NCBI RefSeq assembly: GCF_949987535.1
Contig: NC_080066.1
Coordinates: 132,536,335 to 132,600,334, forward strand
Direction of reading: 5' to 3'
From: Balaenoptera acutorostrata
Taxonomy: Eukaryota > Chordata > Mammalia > Artiodactyla > Balaenopteridae
Length of the DNA stretch: 64,000 bases
Shown: in pieces, positions 49,273 through 59,949 of the stretch
Layout of the letters: every line of letters starts with the position of its first letter
How positions within the stretch are numbered: the stretch's first letter is position 1
Notes under the pieces: model-generated
Told to the model about the DNA's origin: nothing
Databases searched by the model: none
What the model saw: only the letters and a program-made list of their open reading frames with translations
Program-made: the position numbers and the translations under genes

Positions 49273-49444
49273 CCCCTGCAAAGATGGAGAACAATGTAGA
49301 AGTATTCTCAACCCTGGGAAGGGACAATCCAGCTGTCCTCTTGGTGGTGGTCACATGTATGGCTCTGACGGTTGCCATGCTGGGTGAGCCACGTTCCACT
49401 ATCAGAGAGAGACCTCTGAGGGGCTGTCAAAACCAGGAGCACAG

Positions 49445-49827
49445 GGACTTCCCTGGTGGCGCAGTGGTTAAGAATCTGCCTGCCAATGCAGGGAACACGG
49501 GTTCGAGCCCTGATCCGGGAACACGGGTTCAAGCCCTGATCCGGGAAGATCCCACATGCCGTGGAGCAACTAAGCCCGTGTGCCACAACTACTGAGCTCT
49601 AGAGCCTGCGAGCCACAACTACTGAAGCCCACATGCTGCAACTACTGAAGCCCGTGTGCCTAGAGCCTGTGCTCCGCAACAAAGAGAGGCCACCGCAATG
49701 AGAAGCCCGCGCAACACAACGAAGAGTAGCCCCCGCTCGCCGCAACTAGAGAAAGCCCGCACGCAGCAACGAAGACCCAACGCAGCCAAAAAAAAAAATA
49801 AATAAAAATAAATAAATTTATAAAAAA
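49445..49827 (+). mobile_element. CHR-type SINE with duplicated B-box segment
   Basis: The copy is longer than its relatives. The segment gaacacgggttcgagccctg atccgg is tandemly repeated, and the middle has extra ccacaactactgaagcc units. The target duplication aaaaccaggagcrcag lies at 49429-49444 and 49828-49843. Confidence 0.92.
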
Positions 49828-50174
49828 AAAACCAGGAGCGCAGAACCTTGGCTTTGTCACCCACTGTTGCTTCAATAACCAAGACTGGGTCTTAGACACA
49901 AATGTGCATCTCTGGGAACCCCCCAAGATTTATTTGGGAAGAAAGACTGGAAGAAATAGGATTTGTAGTCAATTGCCATGAAGACTTGGATATGTGTGTT
50001 CATGGAATCACATTTGTGTTTACCAGCTTTAGACACTGGGATTACACTTATATTTTCCATTTTGAATATGTATAATCGGCCTCCCTGACTCAACTGTAAA
50101 TTTCTCAAGGGCAAGTATTCAGTATGAATGGGGAGTTTTATTGGTTGATGATGGAATGAGAATAACCCCTAGAG

Positions 50175-50462
50175 GTTTGGGGGAAGGGTAAGCTGGGACG
50201 AAGTGAGAGAGTGGCATGGACATATATATACTACCAAACGTAAAATAGATAGCTAGTGGGAAGCAGCCGCATAGCACAGGGAGATCAGCTTGGTGCTTTG
50301 TGACCACCTACAGGGGTGGGATAGGGAGGGTGGGAGGGAGATACAAGAGGGAGGAGATATGGGGATATATACATATGTATAGCTGATTCACTTTGTTATA
50401 AAGCAGAAACTAACACACCATTGTAAAGCAATTATACTCCAATAAAGATGTTAAAAAAAAAA
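50175..50462 (+). mobile_element. Young L1 3' tail
   Basis: Forward copy of the same L1 terminus: gggtaagctgggacgaagtg, gtaaaatagatagctagtgg, ggagatcagcttggtgcttt and ttatactccaataaagatgt plus A tail. It is heavily 5'-truncated. Confidence 0.88.
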
Positions 50463-50689
50463 TAGTAGGTCAAGACCTTCCTATCTTATACTGTGCTCTA
50501 CTCAGAAGGTCCCTGAAAATAATTTTTAAGCCATGTAACATTATAAAATGCAGCAATAAGGAGGTTAACTGAATAAATATAATTTAACAGCCAGTATGAT
50601 CTGGTGGTGGCATCTCCTTAATTATCTTTCAGAATAGCCACAAATAAACTTTTTTTTTTCTGCTTGTTATTCAGAGAGAGTAGCCCAAA

Positions 50690-50865
50690 AAGAACCTGAC
50701 CGAGACTAATGGGGTGAACTTGATTTAGCTACTGACTTGTGTGATTCTGATTCTGACATTTAACTTCCTTCCAACAGTATTTCCTCATCTGTTAAACAAG
50801 TATCATATTTGTCTGTGTCTCCCAGAGCTGTTATAAAAGCTTGTATAACATATAAAAGCATTTAT
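50690..50865 (+). mobile_element. MIR SINE
   Basis: Forward MIR: tagctactgacttgtgtgat, agtatttcctcatctgttaa and ctcccagagctgttataaaa. Confidence 0.62.
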
Positions 50866-52199
50866 CATGTAAACTATTCTATATTAGAAGTGTTTGAGCA
50901 CTCCTTCAGTCAATGAATGCATTTTAAGGAGTATTCATGTTGTAGGCCATTTGCTATCACTGAGAAAAACAAATAGTCCTCTATAGGGCAAATTTATGAA
51001 GATAAAAAGGTCACTGCTTTGCAAAAATATATTGAAAGCAGAGTCCTCTGCATAAAGTGGTCCTGAGGGTGAAGCCATTATTTCAGCCCAGAAATGTTCA
51101 GTTACACTTTCTGCAGGATTTCCAAAAGTGAAACAGAAATCAGCATGCTGGGATTATTGGAAGGTACAGCTGGCTCAGGCCAACGGTTTACCTGTTTGCT
51201 TTTATTTCAATTCCTGGCTCAGAGCAGGCAGTATTATATCTGCTGATGCCTACAGACTATATTGCGCACTGCTAACCTCAGCTTCTTGCTAATGCAGAGG
51301 AAGCATCACCACATGGGAAGCATCTCTTACAGACTAAGTTAAAAAGTTGAATGGATTGAGCAATAAATGTTAGAAAAGAGAAGTTCTATGCACAGGACAT
51401 AAGACATTTATAAAGACTCCCAAAAGTTTCAAATATTTCCTGTCTGTTTTTTTTTTAATTTATTAGTACCATGCAATACAGTTTGGTGTTTGACAAATAC
51501 AAATCTAACTAAGAAAAAGAAACAATTTTTTTCCTGATGAGTGAAGCAGAGAGAAACCACGTGGCAGGCTTCAAGTCTTTTAATCTCAGGATAATGTGAG
51601 AATCAGAGAACCAGAAAGAGTGTCAGGGAGATGTTTAGATGGCAGACACGTAGAAGATTTTCTATTTTGTCCTAAAAGATTTTGCAAAGATGAATATTCT
51701 ATTCTCACCTCAAGTGGTCTGATAATGTTTGAGCTCTCTTAGATCAACAGAGAGCTTCTCTTTGCCTGAGCTCTCCCTTGCTTCAAGTTCAGCAAATATT
51801 GCATCTTCACTGAGGAAATGGAAAACATCTATCTAGCATTATCCCCTTGACTACTGTTTAACATACAATGCCATCATATATTTACATATAAATATGCAAA
51901 ATCTACACAGCACCTTCATGAGAATGAAAGGGGAAAGATACCTTTTCTGGGTGGGTGTGTGTCCTGGCAAGCAGAAGATGGCTTACTGTGAGAAAAGCAT
52001 TCTTGTCTTCCCTATGAATTCAGCCTGAGCCAGAGCAGCTTGGCAAGCCCCCATTGGCCTTCTTAGCTGCAACCCTTTGTGCAGTGCACAAATCCAACAA
52101 CCCTATGGAATAATTCTTCAGGACTCGAGGATAATCACTGTCACAGCCCCGCTTTCTATCAATAACAGTGTTCCACATCTGTTTGTGCTTTAGAATTTA

Positions 52200-52390
52200 C
52201 AAAGTTCTTTTAACATTATCTCATTTAATTCCTTCAAGAATCACTTAAGGAGATAGTTCCATTTCATAGATAAGGAAACCTAGATAAAGAAGCTTAGATA
52301 GGTTAAAGTACTTGGCTAATAAGTGGCACGGCCAGGCATTGAAGACCAAGACTTCTGTTTCACATCCAGTCTGTGCTCTACACCATCAAA
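52200..52390 (-). mobile_element. MIR SINE
   Basis: Reverse MIR: taacattatctcatttaatt, catagataaggaaacctaga and ggctaataagtggcacggcc. Confidence 0.7.
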
Positions 52391-53049
52391 GCTATTCCTT
52401 CTTCATTCTACAGTTTAAACACACCAGCTTTGGGGGCCATGTTTCGTCCATCTATTTCTCCCCACTTACAATTATCTTTGTAGAACCCTCAGTCCCGTGT
52501 CTTTGTAGAGTTTGGAGCTCCAAAATCCAGATACCACCATATATATCAGCTCATGAGTCAACAGCCTTTATGGAGTGCATGGTGAGGGGATCCAAAGAAC
52601 CAAAAAGCTCAGCTCCTGAGCTTGAGGGAAGCATTGTTTTCAAGAGGATAGGAATGTCACTGTTACTAAAGCTTGCCTGTGTTTGCTTCTCTTGGGAATG
52701 TGAGTTACTGTTTAACACTACCATTTGACAACCTTTCAACAGAATGTTAATGCCATACTTTCCCTCAGGCCTTCCTCATTTTGTACCTGTGGTATTTCAT
52801 TTTAGATCCTAAATGCCCACTTCAGCATAATCCTTTATCGTATTCATTTTTAATTCTTTTTCTGACATTCAATGAACAACTTTCTCTTCATCCTGCCTGA
52901 TTTAGAGGCACCTACAAATTTAGCCAATATAGGTTCAACACTTGATTTCAAGTCATGTGGGCCATCTCTCTTAGATCTTCTACTGTTGACAGAACCCCTT
53001 GCTAAGGGTGTTAAATTGTGTCAGACTATGTCTCTAAATGCACTAGAGC

Positions 53050-53370
53050 ACAAGTCAGCAAACTTTTTCTGTAAAGGGCCAGAGAGTAAATATTTTAGGT
53101 CTTGCAGGCCATATAATCGCTGTCACAACTATTCAACTCTGCCCTCATAGCACAAAAACAGTCATTGACAATACATAAGTAAATAGGCATGGCTGTGTTC
53201 CAATACAGCTTGATTTATGGACACTAAAGTCTGAATTTCATATAATTTTCACGTCACAAAATATTATTTTCCTTTTGATTTTTTTCCTGACCATGTAAAC
53301 ATCTAAAAACTCTTCTTAGCTCACAGACTGTACAAAAGCAGGCTAGGATTTGTCAAGGTTTGCTAGCCCT
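53050..53370 (+). mobile_element. hAT-type MITE (MER1-like)
   Basis: The left end gtcagcaaactttttctgta aagggccag and the right end caaggtttgctagcc are complementary terminal repeats. The interior (ggccatataatcgctgtcac, ggcatggctgtgttccaata) matches a common mammal-wide hAT-Charlie MITE. The right end is repeated near 55.2 kb. Confidence 0.7.
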
Positions 53371-53410
53371 AATATAGAGATCAATGCTTATATTAACATA
53401 TTGTGAGTTA
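53312..53410 (+). repeat. Local duplication, copy 1
   Basis: About 99 bases from cttcttagctcacagactgt to ttaacatattgtgagttag recur at 55187-55284 with roughly 85-90% identity by eye. The segment covers the right end of the hAT MITE and about 45 bases beyond it. Confidence 0.8.
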
Positions 53411-53666
53411 GCTAAATATATATCTGATAAAGGTTTAATACCCAAAATATATAAAGAACTCATACAAATCAGTAGCAAAAAAAAAAAAAATCCAATTAAA
53501 AAATGGGCTGAGGAAGTGAATAGACATTTTTCTAAAGAAGACAAACAGATGGCCAACAGGTATATGAAAAGGTGCTCAACATCACTAAATATCAGGGAAA
53601 TGCAAACCAAAACCACAATAAGATATCACCTTACACCTGTTAGAATGGTTATCATCAAAAATACGA

Positions 53667-53961
53667 GGGCTTCCCTGGTGGCACAGTGGTTGAGAATCTG
53701 CCTGCCAATGCAAGGGACACGGGTTCGAGCCCTGGTCTGGGAAGATCCCACATGCCGCGGAGCAACTGGGCCCGGGAGCCACAACTACTGAGCTTGTAAA
53801 TCTGGAGCCTGTGCTCCGCAACAAGAGAGGCCACGATAGTGAGAGGCCCGCGCACTGCGATGAAGAGTGGCCCCTGCTCGCTGCAACTAGAGAAAGCCCT
53901 CGCACAGAAACGAACACCCAACACAGCTAAAAATAAAAAAATAAATTTATTAAAAAAAAAA
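53667..53961 (+). mobile_element. CHR-type SINE inside L1, with possible 3' transduction
   Basis: The full SINE body ends in an A tract at about 53952-53961. About 51 non-L1, non-SINE bases and a second A tract (54013-54026) come next, before the host L1 text resumes. This makes the inserted unit longer than the SINE alone. Confidence 0.92.
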
Positions 53962-54026
53962 GAAAAGTCAGCTTCCAGCAGCACAAGTAACTTGATTACC
54001 ATAGATGGACTGAAAAAAAAAAAAAA
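53962..54026 (+). other. 51-bp non-repeat segment plus A tract after a SINE
   Basis: Between the SINE A tail and the resuming L1 lies gaaaagtcagcttccagcag then cacaagtaacttgattacca and tagatggactg, ending in 14 A. It matches neither element and is best explained as 3' flanking sequence carried along by the SINE transcript. Confidence 0.55.
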
Positions 54027-55186
54027 CACACGTGATAATAAGCATTGTCAAGGATGTGGAGAAAAGGGAACCCTTGTACACTGTTGGTGGGAATGTAAAT
54101 TGGTGCAGCCACTGTGGAAAGCAGTATGGAGGTTCCTCAAAAAAATTAAAAATAGAGCTACATACGATCTAGCAATTCCACATTTGGGTATTTATCTGAA
54201 GGAAATGAAACCACCATATCCAAGAGATATCTGCACCCCGTTGGTCATTGCAGCATCATTCACAATAGCCAAGACATGGGAACAACGTAAGTGTCCACTG
54301 ACAGATGAACGGATAAAGAAAATGTGGTATATATACAATAGAATATTACTCAGCCATAAAAAAGAAGGAAATTCTGCCATTTGCAACAACATGGAGGAAC
54401 TTGAGGCCATTATGCTAAGTGAAACAACTCAGAGAAAGACAAATACTGTATGATCTTACTTGTACATGGAATCTATAAGAACCAAACTCATAGAAACAGA
54501 GAATAAACTGGTGGTTGCCAGGGGCTGGTGGTGGGATGAGGATGGGGGAAACGAGTGAAGGTGATCAAAAGATATACAATTCCAGGTATAAGATGAATAA
54601 ATTCTGAGATGTAAAGTACAGCACGGTGACTAAAGTTAACAATACTGTATCATACATGAAAGGTGCTAAGAGAGTAGATCTTAAAAGTTCTCATCACAAG
54701 AAAACAAAATTCGTAACTATGTGAGGTGTGATGTTAACTAAACTTATTGTGGTGATCATTTCACAATATACACACATATCAAATCATCATGTTGTACATC
54801 TAAAACTAATACAATGTTATATGCCAGTCATATTTCAATAAAACTGGGAAAAGAAAAAAGAAAAAAAAGTCCATTATCTTCCTCATGTATTATATTAATT
54901 TTACACAGAGGTATATAGCCTACGTGATATATTCTTATGAAAAGCCATTAAAATATAAGTAAATAAAAATATTTCATAAATTTTAGATGCCCATGGTAAT
55001 TGAGCCTACTCTAAACAGTATCATATATACATTGATAAATATTACATAAATAATCACTTATTAAAGAAACGTTTATTAAGTGCTTGCTATGAACTTAGAT
55101 GAAGGACACATGAAAAAGAAAGATGCACTCACTATCCTTAACTTTTTGGTAGAAAAAGCTTATATTAAATACACAAACAAATAAAT

Positions 55187-55284
55187 CTTCTTAGCTCACA
55201 GACTGAACAAAAGCAGGCTAGGATTTGGCAAGTTTTGCTAGCCCTGATGCAAAGATCAATACTTATATTAACATACAGTGAGCA
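55187..55284 (+). repeat. Local duplication, copy 2
   Basis: The partner of 53312-53410 starts cttcttagctcacagactga and ends ttaacatacagtgagcaag. It lacks the left part of the MITE, so it is not an independent full MITE insertion. Confidence 0.8.
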
Positions 55285-55931
55285 AGGGACAACTAAGTAT
55301 AACTTTCATGCTCCCCCCACTCTCAGTTTCCCGGGCAGTAAAATCACGAGAATCAAATCCTAAAGTCCAGAGGTAGAAATTAAGAAAAATACCTTTAAAT
55401 GAAATAAGTTTCAAATTCAATCTAGAAACAACTGCTCCTGTCAAGTTTGATTACAGATTGCTCTAGCTAAGTATATTCATTTATTCAAATGAGGTTGCAG
55501 ATTTTCATATTTCCCCTTTCCCTTCAAACTTCGGCTTCATGAAGTGTTCAGAGAAAGAAATATATGAAAAGCTGTTTGACTCCACGTTACCAGTAAACAG
55601 CTCCAGGCAGTGAGTGCCAGCCGCTCGCCATGGTGCCCTTGGCTTGGAAGTCTGAGCGGCCACCTTGGCCTCTCCTTCCCGTCTTAGGTGATTTTAATTC
55701 AGCCTCACAGTACAGGTTTCGTGGTACCTGTCTTCTAGTTTGGTTACACGCCTCTGTGAGTTAAAAAAAATGATTCAGATTCCGGACAGTAGGCTCTGGA
55801 CAAATCTTTTTCAAGAGGAATTTCAAGGTGGTAGGATGAACTGGTAGGATGAAGGAAAAAGAAATGGTGAAATTACCTGTGACGGAAAATGTAAAGTGGG
55901 CTCCAAGACTACCAGCCTCATTAGGACTTTG

Positions 55932-56001
55932 GACCTGAAAACACTACACGCTAGAAAACGAAAAATCTGTATTCTGTAGATATAGCTATTTTGGGCTTTG
56001 G
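55932..56001 (+). repeat. Short dispersed duplication, copy 1
   Basis: About 70 bases including acctgaaaacactacacgct, aaaaatctgtattctgtaga and ttttgggctttgg recur at 56852-56923. Confidence 0.75.
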
Positions 56002-56029
56002 CTATGAGGTCTGGATCACAGACTGTTGC

Positions 56030-56460
56030 CTAAACTTCCTTTTTTTGCATAGCCCATTTCTAGGAATATATCCTAGAAGAAGAATCCTCAGTAGAGAAAA
56101 AAGCTTTCAAGCAACAAAGATATTTATTATAACATAATTATGACAGAAAAAGGAACACCTAAATAGGTAACCATGTGGGGAAGACTAAGTTAGCTTAGCT
56201 GCACATAAAAAAGCTGGATATGAAACTGTAAGTGTAATATGATTCCCACTATTAAAAAGGATATTTGCATAGAAAACATGGGAAGAAAATATTAAAATAA
56301 TAGTTACCTTGCTCTTTATACTGTTATGCACTTGATATGTACTATTTCATGTACACTGGTACAATCAGAGAGAAAACATATGGAAAGGCTAGTGAGATAC
56401 TGCTTAGAGAAAAGAACTGAACATAAAGTTGCGTGGAAAAAATGAGTGCAATGATTAAAA
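56030..56460 (+). mobile_element. Old L1/HAL1-like fragment
   Basis: Degraded LINE phrases include gcccatttctaggaatatat, aggaacacctaaataggtaa and tgattcccactattaaaaag. The family is uncertain. Confidence 0.45.
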
Positions 56461-56851
56461 AACCAAAAACTTCTACATCAAGAGCATCAAATTTAAATAC
56501 CAACAGGAGCCAAACAGGCAGCAGAAAGAAATAAAAGAAACTGCACTGGGACAATTTTCAAATTGGCAAGCACCTGCTCCTTCTGAGGGGGACTGCCTCT
56601 TCTCAGCTCCTGACATTTGGGAATGCATTTCAATTTTTCAAGAAAAATTCTAAATATGGATTTAATGTGAAATCTCTTCATTGTTGCATGTTAAAATTGA
56701 ATTTAAATCATAAATATATTGCACAGGCCAAATAAAACATGCCAGATATTTTTTTGGCCCCAAAGCTGCCCATTTGCATCTTCTGCTCTATATCTGAATA
56801 AACAGAAGCACGCACACATCAATAGATGTTAGAGACAATCCAACCAAAATG

Positions 56852-56923
56852 CACCTGAAAACACGACATGTTAGAAAACAAAAAAATCTGTATCCTGTGG
56901 ATTTAGCTATTTTTGGGCTTTGC
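56852..56923 (+). repeat. Short dispersed duplication, copy 2
   Basis: Direct repeat of 55932-56001 with about ten differences (acctgaaaacacgacatgtt, aaaatctgtatcctgtggat). I cannot assign it to a known transposon. Confidence 0.75.
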
Positions 56924-56994
56924 TTCCATATAGTCTAAATTTTCTTTAATATGCATGGATGCTTTTATAATGAAAACATTAAAGCATTATTATT

Positions 56995-57302
56995 TTTTTT
57001 TTTTTATTTTATTTATTTATTTATTTATTTATTTATCTATGGCTGTGTTGGGTCTTCGTTTCTGTGCGAGGGCTTTCTCTAGTTGCGGCAAGTGGGGGCC
57101 ACTCTTCATCGCGGTGCGCGGGCCTCTCACTATCGCGGCCTCTCTTGTTGCGGAGCACAGGCTCCAGACGCGCAGGCTCAGTAATTGTGGCTCACGGGCC
57201 TAGTTGCTCCGCGGCATGTGGGATCTTCCCAGACCAGGGCTCGAACCCGTGTCCCCTGCATTAGCAGGCAGACTCTCAACCACTGCGCCACCAGGGAAGC
57301 CC
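56995..57302 (-). mobile_element. CHR-type SINE, young copy
   Basis: The reverse copy has a (attt)n tail at 57005-57042. The target duplication taaagcattatttt lies on both sides (from 56980 and from 57303). Confidence 0.94.
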
Positions 57303-58761
57303 TAAAGCATTATTTTTCACTAAAGTACAGAGTTTATCGTTTTTGAAGATTTCTCAGGATCTGGAGATTCTTTTTCTTATTTCCCTCTACATTTTATAGC
57401 CATTAAATTAAGCTTTTAATTGTTCTTATAAGGATGTTACAGATAGCACCGCCAGTCATACATACAAGACTTAATTAAAGACACCAGCATGAAAAATGAC
57501 AACTATGTAAAGTGGACAGTAAGAGACAATGTCATTTCCACGTGGCTGCCTAGTCACTCTCTCTCCCCACCCCCTTGCCTTCGTCCTACCCTAACCCAAT
57601 CGGAGGAAGGACTCATGTCCCTTGAGCCTACTTTATTACAAAAGTGCAGCCCAGGAGGGGAGGAAATGGGAGGAAAGTAACTACACTTAAGAGAACTTAT
57701 GATAATGCAGGGAGAGTTGACGACTTAGAAAAAGTGAAAGATTTTACATCCTGCCCTGAATTCTTTTAATAATTCTACTTGGAAAGTTGAGCTGTTTCTC
57801 CAGACATTTAAAAAAAGGTAATGAAAAACCATCTGCGATTCTATTCAAGACAGAGCTGCAGATGTTGGAGAAAAAGTATAAAGGAAGTGAGATTTGCTCT
57901 TCTACAAATTCAAGTGCCATTAAGGGCCTTTTGATTTCCTTTATATGTTCCTCATAAGATCAAAGGGATAGTTCAAGTTTCACTTTGTGCTCAGAGGTGG
58001 CATGCCCTGTGCATGGCAGGAGTCATATTTTCATTCATTCTTTTGCCTCTCCTTGAGAATGTACCCTGTTTTCAGGCCTGCTCTAAGAGCCCCGGGGAAG
58101 CTTCCTGCTTGGCATAACAAGAAAGTGTTTGGGGAGGTGGGTTTTCAGGGACTGCAGTGGGCAGGGGGTAGTGAGATAAAGTGGCTGGGGAAGGGTTTGT
58201 ATACTTTTGAACTTCTGCCAGGACTGCTTCATATTCTCTGGAGTTTCCTCTGAAAGGTTATTGTGGTTTGTCACAGTGATGCGCTGGTAAACCTTTAACA
58301 ACTAGTTTTCCGAGGGAAAGAGCCCTGATCTATATAGCATTTGCTCATTTTTGTGGTGTAAATGCTCCCACCATAGCTGATTTCACTCAATGCAGAGCCA
58401 GGAAGAGAGATGCACAGCTGGCTCCTCCAGCTCACCACAAGTCTGTCTTCTGCATCATCATCAAGCCAGAGGGGACGCTCAGCCTGTAAGAAGTGCCTGT
58501 TATGAAGAAACCCAGCTGTAGCCTCTGCTTTAACCACCTTTGTTCAGACACAGTCTTACTCTGATCTTTTTTAGCTGATCACATTGTTGAACAATTTTAT
58601 GTTTCTGTTATTTCTCTCTTCCTATAGTTTAGCTTTTCCATTTTATTTATTTTATTTCTTTGCCATCGTCTATTTCAGAAGGGAAACACTGAATCTGGAA
58701 TTGCCCCTTCTCTGAAAAAGGTAGAGAGCTCATGTCATGGTCGACAATAAGAGGTCCTCTT

Positions 58762-58865
58762 GTACTCACTTTGGCAGAGCAGGTACTAAGATTGGAACGA
58801 TGCAGAGATTAGCATGGCCCCTGCCCAGGGATGACACACAAAATCGTGACGTATTCCATATTTTT
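58762..58865 (+). pseudogene. U6 snRNA pseudogene
   Basis: The text gtactcactttggcagagca, actaagattggaacgatgca, gattagcatggcccctgccc and gtattccatatttttttt matches U6 snRNA over its whole length, about 104 bases. Several substitutions and a three-base deletion before gattagcatgg break the conserved catalytic region. No clear proximal sequence element or TATA box stands upstream, so it is probably a retrocopy, not an active gene. Confidence 0.92.
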
Positions 58866-59689
58866 TTTCTAGGAACCATCTATCTATATGGTGGTGCCAA
58901 ATGATTCAGACAGATGCTTAGGCTGAGGATGTCTTGTTTCTCCGCTTTGAGTTAACTTTGTCAACGCTGCCACCATCATAAGTCTCCTCAGAAATTACTG
59001 AGATGACATGGGTGGAATATGTATGGTGCTGAAAATCAGTCTGACTTCACCTCTAGCTTCCTGTGTGACCTGCTGCATGTCACTTAAGCCTGTTGGGAAT
59101 TTTATTTTTCCTACATTGATCCTCAAGCAATAAAAAGTTGCTCATTTCTGACTCATGGGGAAAATATAATGAATTGAAAATTCTCTCAGTTAGATCTGTC
59201 CCCTCCTCCCCAACCAAGGCTCTGTAGTAAAATAACCTACAGGCCTTTGGGGATGGGAAGGTATCACCTTGTGTTGATTTGGACTCCATCAGGAAATGCA
59301 AATCCCAAGCTCATTGGTATCTGCTTAACTTTTTATAGGAAGGGCACAGGAGGAAATCCATCTTACCTGTGCTGCCTATATCACTTTGGTAACCTTGCAT
59401 TTCATGCCCTTTATATATGCATGCCTGGACCTTTACTGTCTTCTTTATGAATGAAATCACCTCCATCATCATCCTTGTCACCTTTGTGTTAAAGCCCATC
59501 ATTTATTCCCAAACCCTGAGTGTCTACAAAATGAAATAAAAAATTAAAGAGAAAAAAAGAGGAAAAGAAGTCCTCTCAATCCATCTAAAACAGTTGTAAG
59601 GGTCAAAATAACAATACATTTGTTTAATTTTTACTGCAAAATTAAAACATTAGGAAATATGGTTAGCAAAGGAAGACAAAAAATATAAG

Positions 59690-59949
59690 CAAAATGAAAT
59701 AAATAAAAATCACCCATAATTCTAACAACCAGATATAACCACTGTAAATAACTGGCATATAGCTTTCTAGACATATACATGTATTTTGTGTTTACAAAAT
59801 GAGTTTATACTGTTCATTCTGTTTGGTAACCCTCTCCTTTCTATGTCACTAACTAGATTTTTATTGCATCATTTTTAATGACTACAGTGTATTTCATTCT
59901 ATTGATATACCTTATTTAACCAATCCCCTATAGCTGGTACTTAAGTTGT
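59690..59949 (-). mobile_element. Old LINE fragment (L1M-like)
   Basis: The text cacccataattctaacaacc, ctttctagacatatacatgt, tttttaatgactacagtgta and aaccaatcccctatagctgg resembles an ancient L1 3' region. It ends where the younger L1 poly-T begins. Confidence 0.45.

Larger units (their letters stand above)
53418..54860 (+). mobile_element. L1 3' part (ORF2 C-terminus and 3' UTR), split by SINE
   Basis: It starts near atatctgataaaggtttaat and carries atggccaacaggtatatgaa. After the SINE unit it continues aaggatgtggagaaaaggga to the L1MA-like end cagtcatatttcaataaaac. ORF2 residues such as EQRKCPLTDERIKKMWYIYN are readable. It is 5'-truncated and broken. Confidence 0.88.

Noticed and set aside
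57064..57264. Recurrent open frames with Arg/Cys/Ser-rich products (also at 9169, 18966, 34726 and 40335)
   Set aside because: They are translations of CHR-type SINE copies and recur at each insertion.
58762..58865. Functional U6 snRNA gene
   Set aside because: Several changes and a small deletion fall in conserved positions, and no upstream PSE/TATA promoter is visible.
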